A stretch of 64,000 bases of DNA from Glaciecola sp047250385 (GTDB lineage: Bacteria > Pseudomonadota > Gammaproteobacteria > Enterobacterales > Alteromonadaceae): NCBI RefSeq assembly GCF_047250385.1, contig NZ_JBLBVM010000055.1:310001-374000 (forward strand), given 5' to 3'. The position numbers and the translations under genes were made by a program. Below are positions 50,495 through 58,575 of this stretch, piece after piece (positions within the stretch are counted from its first letter, which is position 1; every line of letters begins with the position of its first letter). The notes below the pieces were generated by a model. That model made no database searches, was not told the DNA's origin, and worked only from the letters and a program-made list of their open reading frames with translations.

Positions 50495-52315
50495 ATGAAT
50501 CCAATTATTGAAGAAGTCACTCAACGAATTATTGAGCGCAGCAAAGAAACAAGAAAAGCTTATTTAGACAAAATTGAAAGAGCACGCAAGCAAGGCCCGC
50601 TGAGAGGAGCCCTGTCTTGTGGCAATTTGGCGCATGGTTTTGCTGCTTGTAATACAGAAGATAAATCTGATTTACGTAGCATGATAAAAGCGAACGTAGC
50701 AATCATATCTTCATACAATGACATGCTATCAGCTCATCAGCCATACGAAACGTATCCACAAAAAATTAAACAAGCAATTAAAGAAGTAGGCAGTGTTGCA
50801 CAATTTGCAGGCGGCGTTCCGGCAATGTGTGATGGTGTTACTCAAGGCAATGCGGGTATGGAACTTAGCTTGATGAGCCGCGACAACATTGCGATGGGGG
50901 CAGGAATCGCCTTATCCCACAACATGTTTGACGCTACGATTATGTTAGGTATCTGCGACAAGATTGTTCCTGGCTTATTGTTGGGTGGATTGAGTTTCGG
51001 GCATTTGCCAACGGTGTTTGTGCCAGCCGGCCCAATGCCATCAGGTTTACCGAATAAAGAAAAAGCACGAGTACGTCAAGCATATGCGGAAGGCAAAGTA
51101 GGGCGTGATGAACTCCTTGAGGCTGAATCTCAGTCTTATCATTCTGCGGGTACTTGTACATTTTATGGCACGGCGAATAGTAACCAACTTGTCGTCGAAG
51201 TTATGGGACTGCATTTACCTGGTGCATCATTCGTCAACCCAGGCACACCTTTGCGTGATGCACTAACGAAAGCTGCTTCCGTTCAAGCAACTCGTTTGAC
51301 AGACTTGGGCGACAACTATATGCCAATTGGTCATATCGTTGATGCGAAAGCAATGGTAAACGGTATCGTTGCGCTACTTGCTACGGGTGGCTCTACTAAT
51401 CATACAATGCACTTAGTCGCTGTAGCGAGAGCTGCAGGACTGATTATTAATTGGGATGATTTCTCTGATCTCTCTAAAGCCACTCCGCTACTAACCCGGA
51501 TTTATCCTAACGGCTCGGCTGACATTAACCACTTCACAGCTGCTGGCGGCATGAGCCTGTTATTCAAACAGCTATTAGATGTTGGTCTTCTGCACAATGA
51601 CGTGAATACGATATGTGGAAGAGGTTTGGAGCAATATACAAAAGAACCTGTGCTACGTGACGGTGAATTGTCATGGGTCGACGGACCCAAAGAATCTCTT
51701 GATAAAACGGTATTAGCGACAGTCGCCGAACCCTTCAAACCGGATGGCGGTTTATCGGTATTAGAGGGCAATATTGGACGTGCAGTGATGAAAACATCGG
51801 CATTACGTGATCCAAACTGCTACATAAAAGCACCTGCGGTTGTTTTTGAAGATCAATATGCATTGGATAAAGCCTTCAACGATGGTGATTTAAACAAAGA
51901 TTGTATCGTAGTAGTGCGCTTCCAAGGCCCCGCAGCTATTGGTATGCCAGAACTGCATCGTTTAACTCCGCCATTGGGAGTATTGCAAGACAAAGGCTTT
52001 AAAGTCGCCTTAGTTACGGATGGCCGTATGTCTGGTGCCTCGGGTAAAGTGCCTGCAGCAATCCACCTTACACCTGAAGCATACAAAGGTGGCTTAATAG
52101 CAAAAATTAAAGATGGCGACATCATTGAGTTGGATACGTCGTCGGGTCAGTTTACTTTGCACGTAGATGATGCTGAATTAGCGTCTCGTGAATTTGCAAA
52201 AGCTGACTTAAGTAGCAGTCATGTTGGTATGGGCAGAGAGATGTTCGGCGGCATGCGAGCTTCACTTACAGGCGCTGAACAGGGCGCGTGTTCATTATTC
52301 TTTGAACAAGAGTAA
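50495..52315 (+). CDS. edd: Phosphogluconate dehydratase
   Basis: 606 residues. Converts 6-phosphogluconate to KDPG, the first committed Entner-Doudoroff step and the HexR ligand producer. IlvD/Edd superfamily with [4Fe-4S]-binding cysteines in the GVPAMCDGVTQG, LGICDKIVPG and GTCTFYGTAN regions. The C-terminal VTDGRMSGASGKVPAAIH (active-site loop) is present. AGGAG ribosome binding site; nine bases after pgl. Confidence 0.97.
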   Translation: MNPIIEEVTQRIIERSKETRKAYLDKIERARKQGPLRGALSCGNLAHGFAACNTEDKSDLRSMIKANVAIISSYNDMLSAHQPYETYPQKIKQAIKEVGSVAQFAGGVPAMCDGVTQGNAGMELSLMSRDNIAMGAGIALSHNMFDATIMLGICDKIVPGLLLGGLSFGHLPTVFVPAGPMPSGLPNKEKARVRQAYAEGKVGRDELLEAESQSYHSAGTCTFYGTANSNQLVVEVMGLHLPGASFVNPGTPLRDALTKAASVQATRLTDLGDNYMPIGHIVDAKAMVNGIVALLATGGSTNHTMHLVAVARAAGLIINWDDFSDLSKATPLLTRIYPNGSADINHFTAAGGMSLLFKQLLDVGLLHNDVNTICGRGLEQYTKEPVLRDGELSWVDGPKESLDKTVLATVAEPFKPDGGLSVLEGNIGRAVMKTSALRDPNCYIKAPAVVFEDQYALDKAFNDGDLNKDCIVVVRFQGPAAIGMPELHRLTPPLGVLQDKGFKVALVTDGRMSGASGKVPAAIHLTPEAYKGGLIAKIKDGDIIELDTSSGQFTLHVDDAELASREFAKADLSSSHVGMGREMFGGMRASLTGAEQGACSLFFEQE

Positions 52316-52320
52316 GCAAT

Positions 52321-53280
52321 ATGAAGAAGATGTTCGTTGCTGATGTGGGTGGTACAAATATTCGTTTGGCCTTGGTAGAAAACGGTAGCTTGCAAAAAAT
52401 CACAAAGTATTTGTGCAATCAATTTGACACTATTACAGACGCAATCAATCAATTTGCGCGTGATGTTAAAGTTGAAAACTTCGATAGTGGCTGTATTGCG
52501 ATTGCTTGCCCTGTGAACAATGATTTAGTCAAGATGACAAATCACACCTGGGCATTTTCAAAAAAGGCACTACAGGATGAACTGCAGCTAGAAAAACTAC
52601 TCGTTATTAACGACTTTTCTGCCGTAGCTCATTCATTACCTACGTTAAGTAGCCAACAATTAATTCAAATTGGTTCTGGTTCGCCGGAAGCTAAAGGTAA
52701 TATTGCCGTATTTGGCCCTGGCACGGGATTAGGTGTTGAACACCTTACTTGGACAAATACCGGATGGCAGACCTTAGACGGCGAGGGGGGTCATGTCGAC
52801 TTCGCACCAAATGATGAGCAAGATCTTATTGTTTGGCGTTATATTAAATCGAAACTAGGTCGTGTGCCTGCCGAGGAACTTCTATCTGGACGTGGCATTG
52901 TTAATATTTACAATGCAATTTCCCTGCATGAGGGATTTACTCCGGAGTTCAGCGAGCCAGCCGAAATTACGAAACATGCCTTAGATTATACAAACCCAAG
53001 GTGCGTAAAAGCCGTTCAACAGTTCTGTCGTGTGATGGGCAGTTTTGCAGGAAACCTCGCATTAAATCTTTGCACTACGGGTGGTGTGTTTATCGGTGGA
53101 GGCGTTGCGTCACGTTTGGGCGAATTCTTTGTGAACAGCGAGTTTCGTAAAAAGTTCGAAGACAAAGGCAATTTTGCTGGATACGTACAAAATATCCCAA
53201 CTTATTTAATTAATGAACCCGATCACGGTTTACTAGGCGCGTTAGCCTATTTATTACAACAAACAAAAGAGAATGATTGA
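52321..53280 (+). CDS. glk: Glucokinase
   Basis: 319 residues. Phosphorylates glucose to feed Zwf. The E. coli-type glucokinase family: DVGGTNIRLAL ATP-binding motif at 8-18, INDFSAVAHSLP, GPGTGLGVEHL, GEGGHVDFAP and CTTGGVFIGGG. Inserted between edd and eda, which usually adjoin each other. The TGA stop overlaps the eda start. Confidence 0.96.
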   Translation: MKKMFVADVGGTNIRLALVENGSLQKITKYLCNQFDTITDAINQFARDVKVENFDSGCIAIACPVNNDLVKMTNHTWAFSKKALQDELQLEKLLVINDFSAVAHSLPTLSSQQLIQIGSGSPEAKGNIAVFGPGTGLGVEHLTWTNTGWQTLDGEGGHVDFAPNDEQDLIVWRYIKSKLGRVPAEELLSGRGIVNIYNAISLHEGFTPEFSEPAEITKHALDYTNPRCVKAVQQFCRVMGSFAGNLALNLCTTGGVFIGGGVASRLGEFFVNSEFRKKFEDKGNFAGYVQNIPTYLINEPDHGLLGALAYLLQQTKEND

Positions 53281-53915
53281 TGATGAATAACTGGACCATT
53301 TCCTCAGAAGAGATTTTTAAGCAAGGACCGGTTGTGCCTGTTCTCGTAATTGAAAATGTTGAAGATGCTGTTCCTATTGCCAAAGCTCTTATGGCAGGTG
53401 GTATTAATGTATTAGAAGTTACCTTGCGAACAGACGCTGCAATGGATGTTATTCGTACCATTGCACGTGAACTACCCGACGCTTATATTGGCGCTGGGAC
53501 AGTCACTAATCGTGAACAACTAAAAGCAGTAACGGAGGCCGGTGCGAAATTCGCTATTAGCCCTGGTCTAACTGCAGACTTGTTGAAAGCAGGGCAAGAG
53601 GGAACTATCCCACTTATTCCTGGTGTTTCGAATATCTCTGACTTAATGACCGCTAAAGATGCCGGTTACTCACATCTTAAGTTTTTCCCTGCAGAAGCGG
53701 CTGGCGGTGTGAATGCTTTGAAGTCTATTGGCGGCCCATTCCCTGATATTGCATTTTGTCCTACAGGCGGTATTAGCCCTAGCAACTACAAAGACTATTT
53801 AGCATTACCCAATGTTAGATGTTGCGGTGGTTCATGGTTAGCGCCGAATGATGCTATTGAAAACAAACAGTGGTCAACGATTACTGAATTGGCAAAGCAA
53901 GCTGTCAACGTTTAG
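53280..53915 (+). CDS. eda: KDPG aldolase
   Basis: 211 residues from the ATG at 53280; the next codon is also ATG and gives MNNW, which aligns slightly better to E. coli MKNW. Splits KDPG into pyruvate and glyceraldehyde 3-phosphate. Catalytic Glu in VLEVTLRT; Schiff-base Lys in HLKFFPAEAAGG; phosphate site PTGGISPSNY. Overlaps glk (TGATG). Last gene of the operon, followed by a terminator. Confidence 0.97.
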   Translation: MMNNWTISSEEIFKQGPVVPVLVIENVEDAVPIAKALMAGGINVLEVTLRTDAAMDVIRTIARELPDAYIGAGTVTNREQLKAVTEAGAKFAISPGLTADLLKAGQEGTIPLIPGVSNISDLMTAKDAGYSHLKFFPAEAAGGVNALKSIGGPFPDIAFCPTGGISPSNYKDYLALPNVRCCGGSWLAPNDAIENKQWSTITELAKQAVNV

Positions 53916-53923
53916 TCAATGAG

Positions 53924-53952
53924 AGTGCGCAACGATCCTTGCGCACTTTTAT
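53924..53952 (+). terminator. Terminator of the zwf-eda operon
   Basis: AGTGCGCAA (53924-53932) and TTGCGCACT (53939-53947) form a 9-bp stem with a CGATCC loop, then TTTATCT. Eight bases after the eda stop. Confidence 0.9.
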
Positions 53953-53982
53953 CTATCAGCTTTCCTCAGAAAATTTGCCTCT

Positions 53983-54864
53983 CTAGGAAATAACCTGAAT
54001 CAACGAGTGTTGCTGTTTCCCCTCTACAATAAGACCTTGCGTAATTGACGCTTCAACACACAGCATACTCAAATAAGCATCTTGTCCCATATCCAACATT
54101 GATTTACTTTTTTCAGCCCACGGGTTCCAAACCACCACTGAGTCATGACCTTGTTGAGCTATATTTATAGTTGTTTGAGCGCCCTTAACTTCGATCTCAT
54201 TAAACTGATTGCTTTGGTCTTGCAAATGAATTCTGTCGGTTTCATCATTAATTGAGTAAGGTAAGGATTGTTCGGTTACAGTGCCATTCTTAGTTTGATC
54301 AATATACTTGCCCTCAATTCCTTGGATGCTTGTCCTGTTAATGTCAGTAATATTGAAATAGGTATGTAAAGCCGCGGTAATTTTTGCAGGCTCAAGGCTG
54401 TTATTCTCTGTAATTAGCTTTAAGCTACATTTGTCTGAGAATGAAATGACTAAGCTTACTGACAAGTGCTCTGAGAATTCGTATAAACCAAGCTGAGTAG
54501 GCTGTAGTGTAATGCGAGTCTCTGTAGAGCTTTCTACAATTTCAACGAGATGCCAATCTTGGGTTCGGACAAAGCCATGTGCTGGGATTGTTTCGCTGCT
54601 TTTTTCAGAGTAGGGGTACATCGGTCCAAACCACGGCCAACAAATCGGAACACCACCGCGAATTGGTTTGCTTTTGTCATAAATAGCAGAAGGGCTCACC
54701 CATAAACGATCTATGTTATCCGCACATGGAATGAAACTGAGTAGATGCGCGCCAAACAGTGATATCTCAGCCTTACAATGTTCATTGCTGATCTGTAATG
54801 TACTTAGCTTCCCCCTTGTGCCGCTTGCAACTGAACGATAGCTATTACCTTTAAACGTATACAT
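53983..54864 (-). CDS. yeaD: D-hexose-6-phosphate mutarotase (YeaD-like)
   Basis: 293 residues. Aldose-1-epimerase superfamily, glucose-6-phosphate 1-epimerase branch. Key features: GGVPICWPWFGP (phosphate-binding Arg is just before), AHGFVRTQDW with catalytic His, HTYFNI with the second His, and VVWNPWAEKSKSM near the C-terminus with the catalytic Glu region. E. coli yeaD is also next to gapA. It would supply the beta-anomer that Zwf prefers. Confidence 0.92.
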   Translation of the reverse strand: MYTFKGNSYRSVASGTRGKLSTLQISNEHCKAEISLFGAHLLSFIPCADNIDRLWVSPSAIYDKSKPIRGGVPICWPWFGPMYPYSEKSSETIPAHGFVRTQDWHLVEIVESSTETRITLQPTQLGLYEFSEHLSVSLVISFSDKCSLKLITENNSLEPAKITAALHTYFNITDINRTSIQGIEGKYIDQTKNGTVTEQSLPYSINDETDRIHLQDQSNQFNEIEVKGAQTTINIAQQGHDSVVVWNPWAEKSKSMLDMGQDAYLSMLCVEASITQGLIVEGKQQHSLIQVIS

Positions 54865-54895
54865 AGTTTGGCCTTAAACAGTGAATCATGATTAT

Positions 54896-54927
54896 AAAAA
54901 CAAAAAAGACGGCGCAGGGCCGTCTTT
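54896..54927 (-). terminator. Terminator downstream of gapA
   Basis: AAAGACGGC (54905-54913) and GCCGTCTTT (54919-54927) form a 9-bp stem with a 5-base loop; on the minus strand TTTGTTTTTATAAT follows. It ends gapA transcription before the mutarotase gene. Confidence 0.88.
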
Positions 54928-54994
54928 GACATATAGTACATTACTTTTCGTTTGGTCTTAATAAGCAATCACATTATTTCGAATCACTTTCTTT

Positions 54995-55057
54995 AGAAGT
55001 ACTTTTAATCAGAAGTGCCTTATTCAAAAGTGCTTTACTTCGGAACAGTTTATTTTG
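54995..55057. repeat. Degenerate ~16-bp tandem repeat across the gapA stop codon
   Basis: Units AGAAGTACTTTTAATC, AGAAGTGCCTTATTC, AAAAGTGCTTTACTTC and GGAACAGTTTATTTTG follow one another; a weaker unit may precede them. The gapA stop (55050-55052) lies in the last unit. Confidence 0.6.
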
Positions 55058-56045
55058 AGATATGGGAAACCAAATCCAAAACGCGATTCGAATAACCAAC
55101 TTCATTATCGTACCAAGAGACTACTTTCACGAATGTATCAGTAAGAGAGATACCTGCTTTTGCATCAAAAATACTGGACAATGTGTCGCCGATAAAATCT
55201 TGTGAAACAACGGCATCTTCAGTGTAACCTAGTACACCTTTTAGCGACCCCTCAGAGGCAGCTTTCATTACTTCACAAATACGCTCATAACTTGCTGGTT
55301 TTTCAAGGTTAACCGTTAGGTCAACAACTGACACGTTTGCTGTTGGTACTCTAAACGCCATGCCTGTCAGTTTACCATTTAACTCCGGTATTACTTTACC
55401 AACGGCTTTAGCTGCTCCTGTAGATGACGGTATGATGTTCTGTGATGCACCGCGTCCTCCGCGCCAATCTTTCAATGAAGGACCGTCTACAGTTTTCTGC
55501 GTCGCTGTCATCGCATGCACAGTGGTCATTAAGCCATCTTTAATACCAAACTCATCGTTTAACACTTTTGCGATAGGGGCTAGACAGTTTGTGGTACAAG
55601 ACGCATTTGAAACGATAGTTTGCCCAGCATATTCATTATGGTTAACACCCATAACAAACATAGGTGTATCGTCTTTAGAGGGAGCCGATAAAACAACTTT
55701 CTTTGCACCCGCTACAATATGCTTTTCAGCCGTTTCTTTAGTAAGAAATAAGCCTGTCGCGTCGACAACTACATCAGCATCGACCTCGTTCCATGCTAAA
55801 TTTTCAGGATTTTTTTCAGCCGTGACTCGAATCGCTTTGCCATTTACAATTAGCTTCCCGTCTTTAACTTCAACAGTTCCATTGAATCGGCCATGCGTAG
55901 AGTCATATTTAAACATGTATGCGATGTAATCTAAATCCAATAAGTCGTTGATCGCTACTACATTTATATCATCGCGTGTTACTGCAGCTCGCAAGACCAA
56001 TCGACCAATCCTACCGAAACCATTTATACCGACATTAATAGCCAT
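55050..56045 (-). CDS. gapA: Glyceraldehyde-3-phosphate dehydrogenase
   Basis: 331 residues, standard length. Interconverts glyceraldehyde 3-phosphate and 1,3-bisphosphoglycerate. NAD-binding INGFGRIGRLVLRA, catalytic SNASCTTNC with Cys150, and the C-terminal SWYDNEVGYSNRV are present. Asp residue at position 34 region (INDLLDLDY) suggests NAD preference. Divergent from malQ, with HexR-like palindromes between. Confidence 0.97.
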   Translation of the reverse strand: MAINVGINGFGRIGRLVLRAAVTRDDINVVAINDLLDLDYIAYMFKYDSTHGRFNGTVEVKDGKLIVNGKAIRVTAEKNPENLAWNEVDADVVVDATGLFLTKETAEKHIVAGAKKVVLSAPSKDDTPMFVMGVNHNEYAGQTIVSNASCTTNCLAPIAKVLNDEFGIKDGLMTTVHAMTATQKTVDGPSLKDWRGGRGASQNIIPSSTGAAKAVGKVIPELNGKLTGMAFRVPTANVSVVDLTVNLEKPASYERICEVMKAASEGSLKGVLGYTEDAVVSQDFIGDTLSSIFDAKAGISLTDTFVKVVSWYDNEVGYSNRVLDLVSHISK

Positions 56046-56078
56046 GAGAAACCTCTGTTAAAATGTAAATTCATTGTT

Positions 56079-56093
56079 TGAAATAAAATTACA
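56079..56093. promoter_or_regulatory. HexR-like operator near gapA
   Basis: TGAAATAAAATTACA matches TGTARTAAWWTTACA at 13 of 15 positions. It lies 34 bases before the gapA start, where a bound regulator would cover the promoter or leader. Confidence 0.55.
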
Positions 56094-56140
56094 AAAATTA
56101 TTGATCAAAAGTGGGTGTATTGCAAAGTTATATCAGTATT

Positions 56141-56155
56141 TGTTGTTTAATTACA
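56141..56155. promoter_or_regulatory. Second HexR-like site in the gapA-malQ region
   Basis: TGTTGTTTAATTACA: the right arm AATTACA is perfect, the left arm has one mismatch (TGTT). About 95 bases from gapA and 207 from malQ. Confidence 0.4.
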
Positions 56156-56260
56156 GTTTTTCGAGCTAATATACCTATGCAAACGTATTCAATACCCTAA
56201 GCGCCGGATTTATTGAATAATGCTTAATCAATATTGTTTTTTCAAAAAGTTACGTTACAG

Positions 56261-56286
56261 AAAATACGTCACGAAAATACGTCACG
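56261..56286 (+). repeat. 13-bp tandem duplication in the malQ leader
   Basis: AAAATACGTCACG is present twice without interruption (56261-56273, 56274-56286), followed by a diverged AAAAAATGTAAC. Located 77 bases before the malQ start. Confidence 0.85.
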
Positions 56287-56362
56287 AAAAAATGTAACAA
56301 AAACGCTAACAAATTTTTTTGGTGCATCAACACGCTTGAGACCGAAAATTAGGATAAATTAC

Positions 56363-58558
56363 ATGAGCGAGTTAATTGAAGGTTTAGTGGCGTCCCGAGG
56401 AATAGAGTCTGCATTCGTAGACGCTTGGGGAAAACCGGCGACAGTAAGCGATGATACCAAAATCAAACTTCTTAAAGCGATGGGTTATACCGTCGATGAT
56501 CAAGAAGCACTAGAAATTCAAGTCGAAGATAGTGTTGTTAAGCAGTGGTTATCTTCACTTAATCCTGTTCAAGTCTTAAAGCACGACGAACCGTTCATTT
56601 TTCCTTTACGTGTATCCATTGAAATGGCGGCTCAAGCCTTAACGCTTGAAGTTCACTTAGAAGACGGAGCAATTGAATCTCGAGAAATAGAAGCGGTTGA
56701 ACATCAATTAATCAACGTTGCAGAAATTGAAGACGAAGAGTTTCATGAATATGCAATTACGCTCGACGTAGATTTGCCTATGGGCTACCACAAACTCACA
56801 GTCAAACAGGGTGATGTAGAAATGGCATCATCGTCTATTATCAAAGTCCCAGAAAGATGCTTTATTCCTGATGATATTGAAAAAGGAAAGAAGATATGGG
56901 GCTTAAGTGTCCAACTTTACTGTGTAAGAAGCAGAAGAAATTGGGGAATAGGTGACTTTACCGACCTAGCGTTACTGGTCAAAAAAGCAGGTGACAATGG
57001 CGCTGATTTTGTTGGATTAAATCCAATTCATGAGTTATACCCAGCGAACCCTGAATCTTGCAGCCCATATGGACCAAGTTCTCGCCGTTGGCTGAACTAT
57101 TTATACATCGATGTTGAGCAAGTTCCTGAATTCGATAATAGCGTGGTGAAAGCTTGGTTTAAGGAGCAGGCAATCGATAAGCAATTAGAAAACTTACGGG
57201 CCTGTGACTACGTCGACTACGAAGGCGTCGCTGCTGTAAAACTAGCGGCTTTAAATCAAGTTTTTGAACAATACAGAACAAACTATTTAAGCAAGAACAC
57301 GAAGCAGAATAAAGCGTTTAAAACCTTTGTTGCGCAAGGCGGCGAAAGCCTGCAAACGCTTGCGGTTTTTGAAGCTTTACAGGAAAAGCTTAAAGCTGAA
57401 GGGAGAGAATGTTGGGGCTGGCCAGTATTTCCTGAAGAATATAATGCCTATGAAAACCCTAGTGTAGCTAAATTTGCGAAGCAAAATAAAAACAGAGTTA
57501 ATTTTTACTTATTCTTACAATGGCAAGCTGCATTGCAATTTGAAGCGGCTAGTCAAGCTGCAAGCGATGCTGGCATGTCTATTGGCCTATATCGCGATCT
57601 TGCTGTTGGTGTGAGTGAAGGAAGCGCGGAAATATGGGGTAACAAAGACCTCTATTGCACAGACGCGAGTGTTGGCGCGCCGCCAGACATACTTGGTCCT
57701 CTGGGTCAAAACTGGGGCTTGCCTCCAATGGATCCAATAAAGCTTTATGAGCAAGCCTATCAGCCAATTATCGATTTATTTTCGTCCAATATGCATGCCT
57801 CAGGCGCTTTACGCATAGATCACGTTATGGCTTTACTACGATTGTGGTGGGTATACCGAGGCGATCATGCGAGTAAAGGTGGCTATGTTTGTTATCCGGT
57901 TGAGGATTTGCTGGGCATTTTGGCACTGGAAAGTCAGCGCAACCAAAGTTTAGTGATTGGTGAAGATTTAGGAACCGTCCCTGAAGAAATACGTTCTAAA
58001 CTGGCTGATAATGGCATGTACTCTTACCGCGTTTTCTTCTTCGAACAAGCAGAAGACGGTGGATTCTATGCGCCTGAACATTATCCTGAACAGTCAATGG
58101 CAACACTAACAACCCATGATATGCCTACCTTAATTGGTTACTGGCATTGTGATGATCTTGCATTAGGCAAAGATGTAGGTTTGTATCCAGATGCCGACGT
58201 ACTTGCTAATCTTTATGATACAAGGCATGAAAATAAACAACATATTCTAAATACATTGCATGGACACCATTCAATTTCCAGCAACATTAGTCATAATGTG
58301 AATGAAGTAGGCATGACCAAAGAACTCAACTACGGCATGCAAACACACATGGCGGCAGGGTCGAGTGCACTACTTAGTTTGCAACTTGAAGACTGGTTGG
58401 AAATGGATAAGCCAGTAAATATTCCTGGAACCTTCAAAGAATATCCAAACTGGAAGCGAAAACTGTCTCGCAATCTAGAGGATATATTTGCAGATGATGC
58501 TATTGTATCCTTAGCTAAAAACTTGACCAATAGAAGAAACGTGGCAAGCAACAATTAA
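56363..58558 (+). CDS. malQ: 4-alpha-glucanotransferase
   Basis: 731 residues from the ATG at 56363. GH77 amylomaltase that transfers maltodextrin segments and releases glucose. N-terminal bacterial MalQ extension (about 1-140), then the catalytic barrel starting at WGLSVQLYCVRSRRNWGIGD; catalytic Asp region ALRIDHVMALLRLWW and acid Glu in VIGEDLGTVP; TTHDMPTLIGYW follows. I rejected the longer open frame since AGGA precedes this ATG and the upstream 43 codons are unlike the family. First gene of malQ-glgB-glgX. Confidence 0.95.
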   Translation: MSELIEGLVASRGIESAFVDAWGKPATVSDDTKIKLLKAMGYTVDDQEALEIQVEDSVVKQWLSSLNPVQVLKHDEPFIFPLRVSIEMAAQALTLEVHLEDGAIESREIEAVEHQLINVAEIEDEEFHEYAITLDVDLPMGYHKLTVKQGDVEMASSSIIKVPERCFIPDDIEKGKKIWGLSVQLYCVRSRRNWGIGDFTDLALLVKKAGDNGADFVGLNPIHELYPANPESCSPYGPSSRRWLNYLYIDVEQVPEFDNSVVKAWFKEQAIDKQLENLRACDYVDYEGVAAVKLAALNQVFEQYRTNYLSKNTKQNKAFKTFVAQGGESLQTLAVFEALQEKLKAEGRECWGWPVFPEEYNAYENPSVAKFAKQNKNRVNFYLFLQWQAALQFEAASQAASDAGMSIGLYRDLAVGVSEGSAEIWGNKDLYCTDASVGAPPDILGPLGQNWGLPPMDPIKLYEQAYQPIIDLFSSNMHASGALRIDHVMALLRLWWVYRGDHASKGGYVCYPVEDLLGILALESQRNQSLVIGEDLGTVPEEIRSKLADNGMYSYRVFFFEQAEDGGFYAPEHYPEQSMATLTTHDMPTLIGYWHCDDLALGKDVGLYPDADVLANLYDTRHENKQHILNTLHGHHSISSNISHNVNEVGMTKELNYGMQTHMAAGSSALLSLQLEDWLEMDKPVNIPGTFKEYPNWKRKLSRNLEDIFADDAIVSLAKNLTNRRNVASNN

Positions 58559-58575
58559 ACATTTATGGAGTGAGT

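Larger units (their letters stand above)
56046..56362. promoter_or_regulatory. gapA-malQ divergent control region
   Basis: 317 AT-rich bases. Holds two HexR-like palindromes (56079 and 56141) and an exact 13-bp tandem duplication near malQ. The open frame from 56234 that runs into malQ is low in coding quality and was not taken as the N-terminus. AGGA at 56351-56354 is the malQ ribosome binding site. Confidence 0.6.

Noticed and set aside
55360..55929. Plus-strand ORF of 189 residues opposite gapA
   Set aside because: Antisense shadow of a highly conserved gene; no ribosome binding site.
56234..56362. 43-codon N-terminal extension of malQ
   Set aside because: Composition is unlike MalQ, it covers a tandem duplication, and AGGA precedes the ATG at 56363.
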